This document shows, in pieces, positions 4,399 to 5,800 of a DNA stretch of 5,800 nt. The notes below the pieces were generated by a model. The model searched no databases, was not told where the DNA came from, and saw only the letters and a program-made list of their open reading frames with translations. The stretch is from Clostridiales bacterium (lineage in GTDB: Bacteria > Bacillota_A > Clostridia > Christensenellales > Aristaeellaceae), in assembly GCA_012514855.1 (NCBI GenBank), contig JAAYZL010000045.1:1-5800 (forward strand), given 5' to 3'. Position 1 is the first letter of the stretch, and every line of letters starts with the position of its first letter. A program made the translations under genes and the position numbers.

Positions 4399-5379
4399 TC
4401 AGCTCAGCGCCTTCGCGATCGCCGCGACAAACCCGTCCTTGTTGACCGTCGCGGAGGACACGACGTCCGCGCCGGCGAGGTCGATGCCCAGAATCTGGTC
4501 GCGGTTCTTGCCGATGGTCAGCTTCGCGAAGTTCGCGGCCTGCTCGTTCCACTCAAGGCCGAGCCCGGAGCTTCCGCGCAAGCCGTAGGCGTCGCCCAGC
4601 GCGTTCTTCGACGCGATCGGCTGCACCAGGTCGGAGGTGATCCGCCCGGCGGCGTCGAACTTGACGGAGGCGTTCAGGGCGTCCAGCACGCAGCTGGTGA
4701 TCGCGCCCTTGCCGTCCGCCGTGACGACCGCGAACGTGGAGCTGATCGCCGCCTCGCCCGCTGCGTCGGCGGCCGCGTCCTTCGAGGCCGAGGCGCTCGT
4801 GACGGACGCGATCCTGAGCGCGTCGCCGGCCTTCGCGCCCATCTCCTTCGCGCCCTCGCACGCCTTGAAGATTCCCTCGATATACGGGTTGATCTTGATC
4901 GTCACGGACGCGAGCAGATCCTGGTCGGCGGCGGTGTTGCCCTCGCTGACCGGAATCGCGAGCACCTCCTCGGCGGTCTTGCCGACGACGTACGCCGCCA
5001 GCGCGTCCGCCTGCTCGAACCACTCCTTGCCGATGCCCGACGCCTTCTTCATGCCGTAGTCAAACCCGAGCTCCTGCTTCGACTGAATCGGCGCGGTGCG
5101 GTCGGAAGAAATCTTCCCCTCCGCGGTGAAGTTGATCGCCGCCGGGATGTAGTCGATTTCGCACTGCGCGATCTTGCCCGCCTCGTCGAGCAATACGCCG
5201 ACGAAGACGACGTTGATCGCCGCCTTGCCGGCCGCGTCGGCGGTCGCGGAGGTAGAGCTTCCGACGGTGGTCAGAACCGCATATCCGGTCCTGTAGTCGG
5301 CCGCCTCCGCCACCACGCTGCACGCGGACAGCGCCAGGAGCACGGCGAGCGCCAAGGCAAGGAATCGAAACTTCTTCAT
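4399..5379 (-). CDS. Lipoprotein with two tandem FMN_bind-like repeats, likely ApbE substrate
   Basis: This is an exported, membrane-anchored protein of 326 residues. It starts MKKFRF, then a hydrophobic stretch and the lipobox LSAC (17-20), with C20 as the lipidated residue. The mature part is two copies of one domain, about 29-174 and 188-324. Shared elements are DAAGKAAI/DAAGEAAI; GKI near 69 aligned with GKGAI near 223; then GKISSD/GRITSD, PIQSK/PIASK, YGMKKASGIGKEWFEQ/YGLRGSSGLGLEWNEQ, GKTAEEVLAI/GKNRDQILGI, and DLLASVTIKI/DVVSSATVNK. The last element resembles the flavinylation motif DxxSGA[T/S], with T160 and T311 as candidate FMN acceptors. Neither copy has the Gly-Ala pair, so covalent FMN is inferred, mostly from the adjacent apbE. 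A two-domain flavinylated lipoprotein recalls Listeria PplA of extracellular electron transfer, but direct homology is not shown. The ATG at 5379 follows GAGGAG with a 9-base gap. No clear promoter was recognised. Confidence 0.85.
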   Translation of the reverse strand: MKKFRFLALALAVLLALSACSVVAEAADYRTGYAVLTTVGSSTSATADAAGKAAINVVFVGVLLDEAGKIAQCEIDYIPAAINFTAEGKISSDRTAPIQSKQELGFDYGMKKASGIGKEWFEQADALAAYVVGKTAEEVLAIPVSEGNTAADQDLLASVTIKINPYIEGIFKACEGAKEMGAKAGDALRIASVTSASASKDAAADAAGEAAISSTFAVVTADGKGAITSCVLDALNASVKFDAAGRITSDLVQPIASKNALGDAYGLRGSSGLGLEWNEQAANFAKLTIGKNRDQILGIDLAGADVVSSATVNKDGFVAAIAKALS

Positions 5380-5405
5380 AAAAATTTTCTCCTCTCTAAA
5401 TGGGC

Positions 5406-5423
5406 CGCGCGGACAGCCGCGCG
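5406..5423 (-). other. GC-rich hairpin in the lipoprotein 5' leader
   Basis: The minus strand reads CGCGCGG-CTGT-CCGCGCG, a perfect 7-bp all-GC stem with a 4-base loop. It lies about 15 bases upstream of the GAGGAG Shine-Dalgarno site. No proper U-run follows (GCCCATTTAGAG), so termination is unlikely. A leader-stability or translation-control element is possible. Confidence 0.5.
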
Positions 5424-5558
5424 CTTCTGGCTCTAATTTACCCATCGGAGTCTAACATCTAACGCGCAAAACGTCTGTGCCTTTGTCACTGAGGGAAATT
5501 TAACACGTCGGCATTGCCGCTTAAAACCGACATTTTTAGAAAAATCCGCAAAAAAGGG
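5424..5558. other. Intergenic region between the lipoprotein leader and the T-box promoter
   Basis: No gene is supported here on either strand. The lipoprotein promoter should lie here on the minus strand, but no -35/-10 pair stands out (TAAATT at 5440-5435 is the best weak -10). Small structures are the direct repeat TCTAAC-A-TCTAAC (5451-5463), an 11-bp dyad CGGCA-T-TGCCG (5509-5519), and an A/T dyad ATTTTT-AG-AAAAAT (5532-5545). The A/T dyad together with A6 at 5550-5555 may act as an UP element for the plus-strand promoter. Confidence 0.4.
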
Positions 5559-5587
5559 TTGACAATGGCGGCCGCAAGCGCTATGAT
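5559..5587 (+). promoter_or_regulatory. Promoter of the T-box leader RNA
   Basis: TTGACA (5559-5564), a 17-base spacer and TATGAT (5582-5587) match 11 of 12 consensus positions. Transcription would begin near 5594, just before the base of T-box stem I. A-rich sequence directly upstream (5532-5555) is UP-element-like. Full-strength initiation fits a T-box, where control comes after initiation. Confidence 0.9.
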
Positions 5588-5593
5588 ATGCGA

Positions 5594-5800
5594 AACCGCT
5601 GAGGGAGAGTAGTACACGGAACCGGGTCCGTCCAAGAGAGCCGCGGGTGGTGGGATCGCGGCGCGGAACCGTCCGGGGAATGGGCTTCCGAGGGTGTTCC
5701 TGAACCGGGAGTAGGGAACGACGGGAACCGCGCCCGTTATCATGGCGGCATGTGTGATGGCACATGGAGCAAGAGGGTCGAAAGACCAAGTTGAGTGGCA
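5594..5800 (+). promoter_or_regulatory. T-box riboswitch leader (cut by the right edge)
   Basis: A T-box senses the uncharged-to-charged ratio of one tRNA and switches the downstream gene on when the tRNA is uncharged. Stem I shows GA-motif residues at its base (TGAGGG at 5600-5605, CCGAGG at 5688-5693) and a loop-E pair AGTA (5611-5614)/GAA (5678-5680). Its distal end has AGAGAGCCGCG...GGTGG...CGCGGC (5635-5662). Then come GGGAGTAG (5707-5714), the hairpin ACGGG/CCCGT ending in GTTATC (5721-5741), a stem-III hairpin CATGTG/CACATG (5749-5766), and GGTC-GAAA-GACC (5776-5787). The window ends in TTGAGTGGCA, the first half of the T-box sequence normally completed by CCGCG. After GAA the triplet TGG (5681-5683) is followed by a purine, so Trp is the favoured specifier. 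GGG or GGC (Gly) are alternatives. The regulated gene, probably an aminoacyl-tRNA synthetase, biosynthesis or transport gene, lies beyond 5800. Confidence 0.9.

Noticed and set aside
3557..4588. Plus-strand 343-codon frame opposite apbE
   Set aside because: Antisense shadow with biased composition and no family likeness. apbE motifs are intact on the minus strand.
5532..5545. A/T dyad as a terminator between divergent units
   Set aside because: The stem is only A-T pairs with a two-base centre, too weak to terminate. Its position just upstream of the -35 box fits an UP element better.
5433..5789. Minus-strand frames of 85-118 codons at the right edge
   Set aside because: They run antisense through the T-box leader and its promoter, have no ribosome-binding site and show no domain.

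Overview
The window is GC-rich, about 60-65% by eye, and nearly every gene lies on the minus strand. It carries a T-box riboswitch, sigma-70 type promoters with 17-base spacers, strong Shine-Dalgarno sites, a LacI-family regulator with a cre-like operator, and a diacylglyceryl-type lipoprotein. Together these suggest a high-GC member of the Bacillota (Clostridia in the broad sense). That assignment is an inference. The taxon cannot be fixed from this sequence alone.

Left and middle (1-3272, minus strand, read right to left) is a sugar uptake and phosphorylation locus. It runs from a ribokinase-type PfkB kinase (3212-2280), through a LacI-family repressor (2110-1079) with its own near-perfect promoter, to a secreted RbsB-like sugar-binding protein (855 to beyond the left edge). 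The transporter ATPase and permease would be expected beyond position 1. Between the repressor and the binding protein lies a decayed 120-bp tandem copy of the repressor's last 40 codons, followed by a 14-bp LacI/cre-type operator. A second dyad with the same AAGC/GGTT core sits exactly between the -35 and -10 boxes of the repressor promoter. The simplest reading is substrate-responsive repression of the transporter plus autoregulation of the repressor.

Middle-right (3301-5423, minus strand) is a two-gene unit. It has a lipoprotein with two tandem FMN_bind-like repeats (5379-4399), then ApbE, the FAD:protein FMN transferase (4318-3329), closed by an intrinsic terminator that begins inside the apbE stop codon. 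The pairing suggests that ApbE covalently flavinylates the lipoprotein outside the membrane. The repeats carry SVT and SSAT where the textbook motif has SGA[T/S], so this may be a divergent flavinylated carrier.

Right edge (5380-5800) has no protein gene on either strand. It holds the lipoprotein leader with a GC-rich hairpin. On the plus strand it holds a strong promoter (TTGACA-17-TATGAT, 5559-5587) driving a T-box leader cut off by the window edge inside its T-box sequence. The best-placed specifier triplet is TGG (Trp). The regulated gene lies beyond 5800.
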